DNA of 13,357 bases from Streptosporangiaceae bacterium (GTDB lineage: Bacteria > Actinomycetota > Actinomycetes > Streptosporangiales > Streptosporangiaceae): contig JASIGS010000489.1 of assembly GCA_030052355.1 (NCBI GenBank), forward strand, positions 1 through 13,357, written 5' to 3'. Under the pieces are notes generated by a model. That model was given only the letters and a program-made list of their open reading frames with translations. It was not told the origin of the DNA and did not search any database. This document shows positions 1 through 6,570 of the stretch, piece after piece; position 1 is the first letter of the stretch, and the number at the start of each line of letters is the position of its first letter. Made by a program: the position numbers and the translations under genes.

Positions 1-1303
1 GGCCGACCTGGGCGCCCATCGCGGCGGGCACCGCGAAGCCCATGGTGCCGGCCCCGCCGGAGTTGATCCAGCTGCGCGGCTTGCTGAACTGGTAGTGCTG
101 CGCGGCGTGCATCTGGTGCTGGCCGACGCCCGCCACGATGATCGCCTCGCCGCCCGTCAGCGCCGACAGCCGCTCGGTCACGTACTGAGGCTTGAGCGGC
201 CCGTCAGGTTCCTGGCTGTAGCGCAGCGGGAACTGGAACTTCCAGCCGTCCAGTGTCGCCCGCCAGAGCTCGGTGTCCGGCCGCTGACCGTCCCTGATCT
301 CAGCCGCCACCGCGTCGGCCAGGCCCGCCATCGTCAGCCGCAGGTCGCCGACGATCGCCACGTCCGGCTTGCGGTTCTTGCCGATCTCAGCGGGATCGAT
401 GTCGGCGTGCACGATGCGGGCGTGCGGCGCGAAGGCCGACAGCTTGCCGGTGACCCGGTCGTCGAACCGCGAGCCGAGCGCCACGATCAGGTCCGCTTCC
501 TGCAGGGCAGCGACGGCCGGGTAGGTGCCGTGCATGCCCGGCATGCCGACCGCGAGCGGATGGTCGTCGGGGAACGCGCCGCGGGCCATCAGGGTAGTGG
601 TGACCGGCGCCTCGGCAAGCTCGGCCAGCCTGAGCAGGTCTGCCGCCGCGTCGGACTTGATCACGCCGCCGCCCGCGTACAGCACGGGCCGCCGCGCACG
701 CACCAGCAAGCGCGCCGCATCGCGGATGGCGGCCGCACTGGGCGGCCCGGGCACCCGGTAGCCGGGCAGGTCGAGCCTCGGTGGCCAGGACCACGCTCCC
801 TTGGCCTGCTGAACGTCCTTGGGCACGTCGACCAGGACCGGGCCAGGCCGGCCGGTGGTGGCCACGTGGAACGCCTCGGCGATCGCTGCCGGGATCCGCT
901 CAACGCTCGTGACCAGCTCGTTGTGCTTGGTGATCGGGAGCGTGATCCCGGTGATGTCGGCTTCCTGGAACGCGTCGGTGCCGATCAGGCTGGTACCAAC
1001 CTGGCCGGTGATCGCCACGATCGGCACCGAGTCCATGTACGCATCGGACAGCGCGGTCACGAGGTTGGTCGCGCCGGGCCCGCTGGTTGCCATGCACACG
1101 CCGGGCCGCCCGGTCGCCCAGGCGTAGCCCTCGGCCGCGTGTCCGGCACCTTGCTCGTGCCGCACCAGAACGTGCCGCAGCGAAGACGACAACAGCGGGT
1201 CGTAGGTCGGCAGGATAGTGCCGCCGGGGAGCCCGAAGACTACCTCGACGCCCAGTTGTTCCAGGCTGCGGACGAGTGCCTGAGCGCCGGTCAACTGCTC
1301 CAC
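1..1303 (-). CDS. ilvB: Acetolactate synthase large subunit, 3' end cut by window edge
   Basis: Thiamine-diphosphate enzyme that condenses two pyruvates, or pyruvate with 2-oxobutyrate, in the first common step of valine, leucine and isoleucine synthesis in the cytoplasm. About 434 of the usual ~600 codons are present. The N-terminal PYR domain shows VFGLPGG at about residues 22-28, the [13 protein letters not shown] motif with the ThDP-activating Glu at about residue 50, and ATSGPGATN. The middle domain shows [12 protein letters not shown] and [10 protein letters not shown]. The start of the C-terminal ThDP domain ([19 protein letters not shown]) is also there. The rest of that domain lies beyond position 1. 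The start is GTG at 1303, chosen because AAGGAG lies 6 nt upstream (1310-1315) and the protein then begins [19 protein letters not shown], as in the family. The regulatory subunit gene ilvN would be expected next, outside the window. Family assignment is very secure. Confidence 0.97.
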   Translation of the reverse strand, partial: MEQLTGAQALVRSLEQLGVEVVFGLPGGTILPTYDPLLSSSLRHVLVRHEQGAGHAAEGYAWATGRPGVCMATSGPGATNLVTALSDAYMDSVPIVAITGQVGTSLIGTDAFQEADITGITLPITKHNELVTSVERIPAAIAEAFHVATTGRPGPVLVDVPKDVQQAKGAWSWPPRLDLPGYRVPGPPSAAAIRDAARLLVRARRPVLYAGGGVIKSDAAADLLRLAELAEAPVTTTLMARGAFPDDHPLAVGMPGMHGTYPAVAALQEADLIVALGSRFDDRVTGKLSAFAPHARIVHADIDPAEIGKNRKPDVAIVGDLRLTMAGLADAVAAEIRDGQRPDTELWRATLDGWKFQFPLRYSQEPDGPLKPQYVTERLSALTGGEAIIVAGVGQHQMHAAQHYQFSKPRSWINSGGAGTMGFAVPAAMGAQVG

Positions 1304-1309
1304 GGAAAG

Positions 1310-1315
1310 CTCCTT
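1310..1315 (-). promoter_or_regulatory. Ribosome binding site of ilvB
   Basis: On the minus strand AAGGAG sits 6 nt before the GTG at 1303. This fixes the GTG as the start of ilvB even though no ATG is available. It immediately follows the 3' copy of the 21-bp tandem repeat and overlaps it by two bases. Confidence 0.85.
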
Positions 1316-1355
1316 AGTTTGCGTGGAAGTCCAATTAATTTGCGTGGAAGTCCAA
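1314..1355 (-). repeat. 21-bp tandem repeat (two copies) in the ilvB leader
   Basis: Two head-to-tail 21-bp units occupy 1335-1355 and 1314-1334. On the minus strand each contains the identical 17-mer TTGGACTTCCACGCAAA. The remaining four bases are TTAA in one and CTAA in the other, so 20 of 21 positions match. The repeat lies between the intrinsic terminator and the ilvB Shine-Dalgarno, so it would be transcribed only after antitermination. It could be a simple slippage duplication, a two-turn-spaced protein binding site, or an RNA element controlling translation. The sequence alone does not decide between these. Confidence 0.85.
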
Positions 1356-1356
1356 C

Positions 1357-1388
1357 AAAAAACCTCCCTGCCGTCTGGCAAAGAGGTT
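1357..1388 (-). terminator. Intrinsic terminator / attenuator hairpin of ilvB
   Basis: On the minus strand the transcript would form AACCTC-TT-TGCC-AGAC-GGCA-GG-GAGGTT: an outer 6-bp and an inner 4-bp stem with a 2x2 internal loop and a tetraloop. It is followed directly by a run of six T (bases 1357-1362 are A on the plus strand). The T-run occurs only in the minus direction, which gives the orientation. It lies between the leader peptide and ilvB, as the 3:4 terminator of a classical amino-acid attenuator would. Confidence 0.88.
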
Positions 1389-1419
1389 GTAGCGCGGGCC
1401 CATACGGGCGTCGCGCTAC
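1389..1419 (-). promoter_or_regulatory. Attenuator 1:2 (pause) hairpin overlapping leader stop codon
   Basis: Perfect 8-bp arms GTAGCGCG and CGCGCTAC (1412-1419 and 1389-1396) enclose an inner GCCC-ATAC-GGGC helix. The TAG stop of the leader peptide lies inside the 5' arm, so a ribosome reaching the stop would disrupt this hairpin, while a stalled one would not cover it in the same way. It abuts the terminator hairpin with no spacer, consistent with a pause/anti-antiterminator role. I did not find a convincing alternative 2:3 antiterminator pairing by eye. Confidence 0.75.
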
Positions 1420-1454
1420 GTGGTAATAAGTACGAGATACTGCCGCAGACTCAC
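1416..1454 (-). CDS. ilvB leader peptide (branched-chain attenuator)
   Basis: A 12-residue ORF, GTG start at 1454 and TAG stop at 1416-1418, reads [12 protein letters not shown]. The run Leu-Val-Leu-Ile at residues 7-10 is encoded by CTC GTA CTT ATT. Three of those codons end in A or T, although the neighbouring genes overwhelmingly use G/C-ending codons. Scarce charged Leu-, Val- or Ile-tRNA should therefore stall the ribosome here. It is followed at once by the pause hairpin and the terminator, the layout known for branched-chain amino-acid attenuators in enterobacteria and actinobacteria. The Shine-Dalgarno is modest (GAGGCGGGA, about 9 nt upstream). Assignment rests on composition and position, as the peptide is too short for homology. 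Confidence 0.8.
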   Translation of the reverse strand: MSLRQYLVLITT

Positions 1455-1575
1455 TTGCTGGTTTCCCGCCTCGATTGGGTGACTCTGGTATTTGCTATGC
1501 GCTCACAGTACCGCACGCTGGCGCCACATACTGCATTACCCCCTGTATTCACCATCCCGGCCATAGGAGACCCCG

Positions 1576-2535
1576 TCAGCCGGTCAGGTACTGGTGTACC
1601 GCCTGCCGGAGCGCGGCCTCGGCCGCCGGGCTGTTCTCGATCCGCCAGTCCTGGTGATAGATGCCGCCATGCTGGGCGATGTCGAACCAGACCAGGCCGA
1701 GGGTCCCGTACTGTGCCATCCCCTGAAACAGGTTCCTGATCTTCGCGGGCTGCCCGGCCAGCGGGCCGACGGCCGTCTCTGACAACAGCACCGGCTTGCC
1801 GGTCATGGACCTGACCTGCGCGATCGTCTTGCCAAACACGGTGGCGAAGGTGTCGTCCGGCCGGTAGTAGTAACCGTCGATGCCGACCCAGGTCACGTAC
1901 CGGGAGCCGGGCCACCAGTCTTTGATGGGACCGCTGCCGCGGATGTCGGCCTGGATGGTCCACAGCCAGAAAACGTTGTCGGCACCCTGCTGGCGAAAGA
2001 TCGTCACGATGCGCCGCCAGGCGGCTACGAATGTCTTCGGCGGCACGTGCCCGTAACCCCAGCCGTACCAGGTGGCGTTCATCTCGTGCCCGAATCCGAT
2101 CACAACGGGGTGCCCGAAGTCTTTGACCGCGTCGGCGTAGGCGCTCAGGTAGGAGTCATAGTCCCCGGCGGCGATCCCCGCCACCGACGCGTCCGTCGGG
2201 TCCATCTGCACCAGCGTCACGGCGCCGTGGTCGCGCGCCTTCCTCGCGAAGGCGGTCTGGAACGGCTCAGGCCAGCCGCTGTAGTAGCCAGCCAGGTCGG
2301 GCTGCCGGCCCGCCACCTCGCCAAAGGCCGTGATCGACTGGTAGTCGGTCAGCGGATCAGGTTCGTACACGCCCAGGTAGGACGCCGGGGTCACCGGCAG
2401 TGCCGCGTGCGCGACCCCGGGGCTCGACGCATCCGACGTGAGACGGACGGCCGCGATGACCACCGCGACGCAGGCGATCGCGATGGCCAGCAGCATCGCG
2501 GCGCGCGACTTCATGGCGTTTAGTCTGTGCCACAT
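1576..2535 (-). CDS. Exported GH26-like glycoside hydrolase, subtype A (GH26-1)
   Basis: Single-domain (beta/alpha)8 hydrolase resembling GH26 endo-beta-mannanases and lichenases, 319 aa from ATG 2535 or 312 aa from ATG 2514. Neither start has a clear Shine-Dalgarno, and the second (MKSRAAML) resembles the starts of the paralogues. A hydrophobic segment (residues ~20-37) is followed by AHA before ALPVTPASYLGVYEP, a possible signal peptidase I site. Numbered from 2535, the presumed acid/base is Glu151 in GFGHEMNATWYGWGY and the nucleophile Glu253 in LLSETAVGP. The aromatic GIDGYYYRP and the C-terminal WFDIAQHGGIYHQDWRIE are also present. It is the second gene of a two-gene unit, 31 nt after the stop of GH26-2, and is closest to GH26-5 (10938-11906). 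The substrate is unknown; context suggests trimming of an exported beta-glycan rather than nutrient degradation. Confidence 0.85.
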   Translation of the reverse strand: MWHRLNAMKSRAAMLLAIAIACVAVVIAAVRLTSDASSPGVAHAALPVTPASYLGVYEPDPLTDYQSITAFGEVAGRQPDLAGYYSGWPEPFQTAFARKARDHGAVTLVQMDPTDASVAGIAAGDYDSYLSAYADAVKDFGHPVVIGFGHEMNATWYGWGYGHVPPKTFVAAWRRIVTIFRQQGADNVFWLWTIQADIRGSGPIKDWWPGSRYVTWVGIDGYYYRPDDTFATVFGKTIAQVRSMTGKPVLLSETAVGPLAGQPAKIRNLFQGMAQYGTLGLVWFDIAQHGGIYHQDWRIENSPAAEAALRQAVHQYLTG

Positions 2536-2566
2536 TCAGGCGGCATCGGACCGAATGACCAGCCCT

Positions 2567-3526
2567 TCACCTGAGCCGCTCAACCTGGGCCGCTCTTGTG
2601 TAGGCCACGGCACCGTGACGATAGGCGGCGATCGAGGCCGGATTCAGGATGCGGAAGTCCTGCTTGGCGACGGCGTCGAACCAGAGAAAGCCGAGCAATC
2701 GGTAGGTGCGGACTCCCGCGAACAGCTGCGCGATCTTCGATGCCTGGCCCACCGCCGCTGTCGCACCGGTCTCGGCGATGAGGATCGGATCCTGCGTCAG
2801 CTCACGCACGGCAACGATCGTCGGTCCAAACACAGATGCGAACTGGCTTGAGCGGGTGCTGAAGTAGCCGTCGATACCGACCCAGGTGACGTACGAGGCA
2901 CCCGGCCACCAGGCCGCGGGCGAGCGGGCGCCGAAGGGCTGGCTGATCGCATTCACCGTCCACATCCACGTCACGTTCCGTGCTCCAGAAGCGCGGAACA
3001 GCCGCACCACGTGCCGCCAGGCAGCCACGAACACTCGTGGTTGAGTGTGCCGGTAGCCCCACGAGTACCAACTCGCGTTCATCTCGTGGCCGAAGCTCAG
3101 AATGACCGGCCGTCCGTACGCGGCCACCGCCCGGGCGTAGGACGAGAGATAACGGTCGTAGCGGCCCGAGGCGATCGCGGCGATGCTCACGCCTGTCGGG
3201 TCGATCTGCACCAGTGGGACCGCGTCATGCTTCGACGCCGAGATGGCGAAGCGTGTCATGAACGGCTCGAGCCACCCGCTGTAGTAGGAGACGATGTTCG
3301 GGCTCACCCCCGTGGCCCGGGCGAATGACGCCAGGCCTGCGTACGAGGCCGGTGCGTGGGGCTCGAAGAGGCCGAGGTAGGACGCTGGCGCCGTGGGCAG
3401 AGCTGCCGTCGGCTGCGCCCGACGTGGCTGACTGAGCACGATGGCGCCGCCAGCCGCGATCACCGCCGCCGCCGCAACGGCAAGCCAGGGCGCCAGGACC
3501 GATCCGGCCGGGCGCCGGGTTTGCAC
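2567..3526 (-). CDS. Membrane-anchored GH26-like glycoside hydrolase, subtype B (GH26-2)
   Basis: GH26-type catalytic domain, 319 aa from GTG 3526. The reading frame is open up to a TTG at 3748 (393 aa), but that start has no Shine-Dalgarno and the extra 74 residues use a weaker GC3 pattern. GTG 3526 has GGGAGG upstream, at a long spacing of about 13 nt, and restores the layout of the paralogues: short basic N-terminus, one hydrophobic helix (~11-31), linker, then ALPTAPASYLGLFEP. Catalytic Glu148 lies in SFGHEMNASWYSWGY and Glu252 in LIAETGA. WWPG, GIDGY and LLGFLWFD are conserved. It shares SFGHEMN, RNVTW-WTVN, AAWWPG and ILIAETGA with GH26-4 (6571-7542), which defines subtype B. It is first in a minus-strand pair with GH26-1 and has no synthase in its own transcription unit. 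Start position is uncertain; family is fairly sure. Confidence 0.83.
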   Translation of the reverse strand: MQTRRPAGSVLAPWLAVAAAAVIAAGGAIVLSQPRRAQPTAALPTAPASYLGLFEPHAPASYAGLASFARATGVSPNIVSYYSGWLEPFMTRFAISASKHDAVPLVQIDPTGVSIAAIASGRYDRYLSSYARAVAAYGRPVILSFGHEMNASWYSWGYRHTQPRVFVAAWRHVVRLFRASGARNVTWMWTVNAISQPFGARSPAAWWPGASYVTWVGIDGYFSTRSSQFASVFGPTIVAVRELTQDPILIAETGATAAVGQASKIAQLFAGVRTYRLLGFLWFDAVAKQDFRILNPASIAAYRHGAVAYTRAAQVERLR

Positions 3527-4161
3527 GCCCAAAAACCCGCCTCCCAAGCGGCTCCTGGACACCCATGGCTCGCTCAGTACTGACGCCCCAGCCGACTGGG
3601 CACCGTCCAACGACGCAGCCTCGGATCCGCCGAACGCTTCGGCTTCGAGAGCTGGCGGCGCACTAGCAGCAAGCGTGCACCTTTCGCCAACCTGGCCATC
3701 GCCGCAGACTACGGGATTTGATAGCACGCTCGCCGGCAACTCCAACAAGACAAGCTCAGGATGCCGCTTCTAACCCGGAATATATCAAATCTCCCTAATC
3801 GTAATAATCATCATTCTAACCAGAAGATATTTTGCTATCCCCAAGCAACTTACTTTGAAGCAGACGTCAAAGCGGACTCGTGCCGGAACCAGGTGAACAA
3901 TCATCGAAAGACCACATGGATATGCATCTAGTGCGATAACTTAATTTGCTACGTGCTTAAAAGAGCACGTCGATCCAGCCTGCACCTAAAAGTCCTTCGA
4001 TAACTGACGGTATGACCCATGGGGGGGCCTTGAGCACTCTTGTCCGTCCTGCGCCGATGAAGCGCCGTCGGCAGCAGGCTAATGCGGCAAAGTCTGCCTA
4101 CCACTACGGCCCATAAGGGGAGTTATCGGACATAAATTGACGACATAACTTAACAAGCTCA
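3527..4161. other. Divergent intergenic region, partly AT-rich
   Basis: No convincing gene lies between the GH26-2 start and the GT2-1 start. About 3771-3960 is conspicuously AT-rich against the rest of the window (for example GATATATTC on the minus strand near 3778-3786, and a TAATAATCATCATTC stretch). It contains an inverted repeat at 3951-3970 and should carry the promoters of both flanking units. No consensus -35/-10 pair could be assigned with confidence in either direction. The part 3527-3748 could instead encode an N-terminal extension of GH26-2. Confidence 0.6.
3951..3970. repeat. Inverted repeat ACGTGCT-N6-AGCACGT
   Basis: Perfect 7-bp arms (3951-3957 and 3964-3970) separated by TAAAAG, in the middle of the AT-rich divergent intergenic region about 190 bp upstream of the GT2-1 start. 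There is no T-run after it in either direction, so it is not an intrinsic terminator. Symmetry and position suit a regulator binding site, but the protein is unknown. Confidence 0.5.
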
Positions 4162-5646
4162 ATGTCCCCCGCACAGAGCTCCGACGTCTCGCCCACGTGG
4201 TGGCGACCTGATAAAGATGACCCCCCGCTTGAAGCACTTAGCGAGCGCCAGGAAGTCGCCGTAGCCAGCCTTATCAGCCTGGCCGCCAAGCCGGGCCAAG
4301 CCGTCCCGGCCGCACCGACCCGCCGCTCTCACAAAACCCGCGTCATCGCCGTCGGACTGCTCACGGGCAGCGTCCTGGGCTTCGTAGTCGCGATTCACAT
4401 GACGCAAGTGCCAGGCGGCGGAGAGGCTGTCCATCTCGGCTGGTACGGCACGTCAGTTCTGACGCTCATCACAATCAAGCTGCTCTTGTCAATGCTGGCT
4501 GTGCCGGACCCCATCGACGAGAAGTCAGCTGCCGTCCTGGCTCGTTACGACGTCTCCGCGATAATCACCTGCATGAACGAGGACCCCGGAACATTTGCGC
4601 GATGTCTGAGCTCGATACTTAATTCGACGAGACTGCCGAATTCACTGACCATCATCGATGACGGCTCAACGTCGCCAGCATGTTTCAACATCGCGCGTAG
4701 TCTCCTCCCGTCGTTCCGCGCCGCCGGCGTCGACTATGACATCATTGTGTTCGCCAAGAACCGCGGCAAGCGGGCTGGCCTGGCTGCGGGATTCAGAAGG
4801 ACTTGGCATGCCGACGTCTACCTGTGCATAGATTCGGACACGATTCTCCATCCGGAAGCGATTGCGAATGGCCTCCGGCCCTTCCGGAAGCGACGTGTCC
4901 AGGCTACGACGGGTGCCGTCTTTGCGGCAAACCGCGGACGGAATATCCTGACGCGCCTCATAGACCTGCGGTACTGTTACGCGTTCCTTGGAGAACGTGC
5001 CGCCTACTCGGTGCTTGGCAGCGTCCTGTGTTGCTGTGGCTCCCTGGCTTTCTATCGTGGCGTAACGGTGCGAAAGTATCTGAAGAATTTTCTCAATCAG
5101 CGCTTCCTTGGCCGCCAGTGCACATATGGCGACGACAGGCGGCTTACGTACTACTGTTTGCGGGAAGGACGCGTCGTCCTGGCACCCTCAGCCATCGCGT
5201 GGACCCTCGTCCCCACCACCATGAAGCACTTTTTGCGGCAACAGTTGCGCTGGTCCAAAAGTTTCTTTCGCGAATCCCTGTGGATGATCACGACGGTTCC
5301 TCCATGGCGAGTGTGCTGGTGGCTCACCCTAGTTGAGATCGCGACGTGGAGCGGGTTCACGACTGCCCTGATTTACACGATCGCCGTGCGGCCAGCTGTT
5401 TCAGGCCATTTCGAAGGACTCAGCTACCTCACGAGCATCTTGATACTCTCTTATGCCAGGTCCGGCCACTACATCGAAGCCCAGCATCCCGACGTCCGCC
5501 TCCCGGGTAAGCTAATGACCTTCGCCATTGCCCCCCTGTACGGGATCATCCACATGACACTGCTCCTCCCATTGCGGGTCGTGGCGCTGCTGACCTTGCG
5601 GGACAACGGCTGGGGTACTCGCAAGAGCGTAGAGGTCAGATCGTGA
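4162..5646 (+). CDS. Hyaluronan synthase/NodC-like processive GT2 (GT2-1)
   Basis: Membrane family-2 glycosyltransferase, 494 aa. After a ~60-residue cytoplasmic N-terminus come two predicted membrane helices (~61-79 and ~92-113) and a GT-A domain: IIDDGS (164-169), NRGKRAGLAAG (200-210), DSD (224-226, UDP/metal), YGDDRRLT with the presumed catalytic Asp at 324-325, and RQQLRWSKSFFRES (QxxRW at 360-364). The order GSVLCCCGSLAFYR, NQRFLG, GDDR-LT, QQ-RW-KSFFRES closely follows class I hyaluronan synthases, with chitin synthase/NodC proteins next. About four further helices follow. The product could be hyaluronan-like, chitin-like or another beta-glycan. No Shine-Dalgarno precedes ATG 4162, but no better in-frame start is apparent. 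Its TGA overlaps the GTG of GH26-3 (GTGA), so the two are translationally coupled. Codon use is less GC-rich than in the minus-strand genes, which hints at separate ancestry. Confidence 0.88.
   Translation: MSPAQSSDVSPTWWRPDKDDPPLEALSERQEVAVASLISLAAKPGQAVPAAPTRRSHKTRVIAVGLLTGSVLGFVVAIHMTQVPGGGEAVHLGWYGTSVLTLITIKLLLSMLAVPDPIDEKSAAVLARYDVSAIITCMNEDPGTFARCLSSILNSTRLPNSLTIIDDGSTSPACFNIARSLLPSFRAAGVDYDIIVFAKNRGKRAGLAAGFRRTWHADVYLCIDSDTILHPEAIANGLRPFRKRRVQATTGAVFAANRGRNILTRLIDLRYCYAFLGERAAYSVLGSVLCCCGSLAFYRGVTVRKYLKNFLNQRFLGRQCTYGDDRRLTYYCLREGRVVLAPSAIAWTLVPTTMKHFLRQQLRWSKSFFRESLWMITTVPPWRVCWWLTLVEIATWSGFTTALIYTIAVRPAVSGHFEGLSYLTSILILSYARSGHYIEAQHPDVRLPGKLMTFAIAPLYGIIHMTLLLPLRVVALLTLRDNGWGTRKSVEVRS
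5643..5646 (+). other. GTGA start/stop overlap, GT2-1 to GH26-3
   Basis: GTG of GH26-3 and TGA of GT2-1 share four bases. The same synthase-to-hydrolase coupling as at 11903-11906 is thus seen on the opposite strand, in a unit of different composition. Confidence 0.85.
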
Positions 5647-6539
5647 AGGTTCGGATCCTCGCCGTCGTGCTAGCCATCGCAGCCCTGGTCGGCGTTGTGA
5701 TGGGAGTGGCCAGGATCCGCGAGCCGCACCTGGTCTTCGAGCGCGTGCGGGCGTTTCCGCATAGGTACGTCGGAATAGTCTCGTACGATGTACCGGCGTT
5801 TGACCAAGATTGCGACTGCGTTCCTAACATCGCGGTGCACTATATCCCGATTGGCTCAGGCATAAACATGCATGTGCCCCAGACGATAATTGACACCGGC
5901 GCTGTTCCGCTACTCGAGCTCGAGCCTTACGGAATGTCGTTCGCGAAGATACTCTCCGGTGCGGAAGACGGTTGGCTCACCACTTATGCCCGCGCGGTAA
6001 AGAGCCTGAACGCGCCCGTCATCATGTCGTTCGCGCCAGAGGCGAACGGTACCTGGTACAGCTGGGGCTATCACCACGCCCTAGCCTCGGGATTCGTGCG
6101 TGCCTGGCAACACATAGTCAGCATATTTCGAACAGTCGATCCCCCCCGCGTAAAGTGGGCCTGGATCATGAACGTGAACTTCGCCGGAAGCGAGAACATT
6201 GCCTCTCTCTGGCCAGGAAGTGCGTTCGTGAATATCCTGGGCATAGATGGATACTTTACCTCACCTGGCACATTCGGCAGCTTCTTCGGTCCTACGATCG
6301 TGGCAATGCGCGCCATGTCCGACGATCCGTTGCTGATCACGGAGACCGCTGCGGCGCCTAGCGCCGACAAGCTACGGGAATTGCAGCAAATCATCTCGGG
6401 AGTTGCGCAATACGGTCTTGCAGGGTTTATCTGGTTTAACGTCAGCCAGCACGGCAGCCTGACGCGCCAGGACTGGACCCTGGAGGCGGACCCGGCCGCC
6501 ATGCAGCTGTACATCTCAGCTGTCGACCACGTCCGGTAG
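5643..6539 (+). CDS. Divergent GH26-like protein coupled to the HAS-like synthase (GH26-3)
   Basis: 298 aa from GTG 5643, which overlaps the stop of GT2-1 by four bases. An N-terminal hydrophobic helix (~5-22) acts as anchor or signal peptide. The core aligns with the other GH26 proteins of the locus, but the acid/base motif GFGHEMN has become SFAPEANGTWYSWGY. Glu133 is kept, while the conserved preceding His is replaced by Pro and Met by Ala. The nucleophile motif is LITETAAAP (Glu234). The region before the catalytic core, YYSGW-PF in the paralogues, is replaced by VHYIPIGSGIN. A CDC motif (57-59) is unique to this copy. The C-terminal FNVSQHGSLTRQDWTLE resembles subtype A. It probably acts outside the membrane on the GT2-1 product. 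Activity may be altered, since the His that normally supports the acid/base is missing. Family assignment is good; function is inferred. Confidence 0.8.
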   Translation: MKVRILAVVLAIAALVGVVMGVARIREPHLVFERVRAFPHRYVGIVSYDVPAFDQDCDCVPNIAVHYIPIGSGINMHVPQTIIDTGAVPLLELEPYGMSFAKILSGAEDGWLTTYARAVKSLNAPVIMSFAPEANGTWYSWGYHHALASGFVRAWQHIVSIFRTVDPPRVKWAWIMNVNFAGSENIASLWPGSAFVNILGIDGYFTSPGTFGSFFGPTIVAMRAMSDDPLLITETAAAPSADKLRELQQIISGVAQYGLAGFIWFNVSQHGSLTRQDWTLEADPAAMQLYISAVDHVR

Positions 6540-6570
6540 GTGACCGCTCACTCACTCGGCTTGAGACGCG

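Noticed and set aside
95..1426. Long plus-strand open frame opposite ilvB
   Set aside because: It is antisense to a clear acetolactate synthase, rich in Arg/Gly/His, and has no domain. Long spurious frames are expected opposite high-GC genes.
4012..4116. Small plus-strand ORF of 34 codons (ATG ACC CAT ... CCA TAA) in the divergent intergenic region
   Set aside because: No Shine-Dalgarno before the ATG, composition without recognisable features, and no family resemblance. Could be chance or the 5' leader of GT2-1.
6540..6570. Bidirectional terminator between the convergent GH26-3 and GH26-4 genes
   Set aside because: The 31-nt gap shows no stable hairpin and no T-run on either strand.
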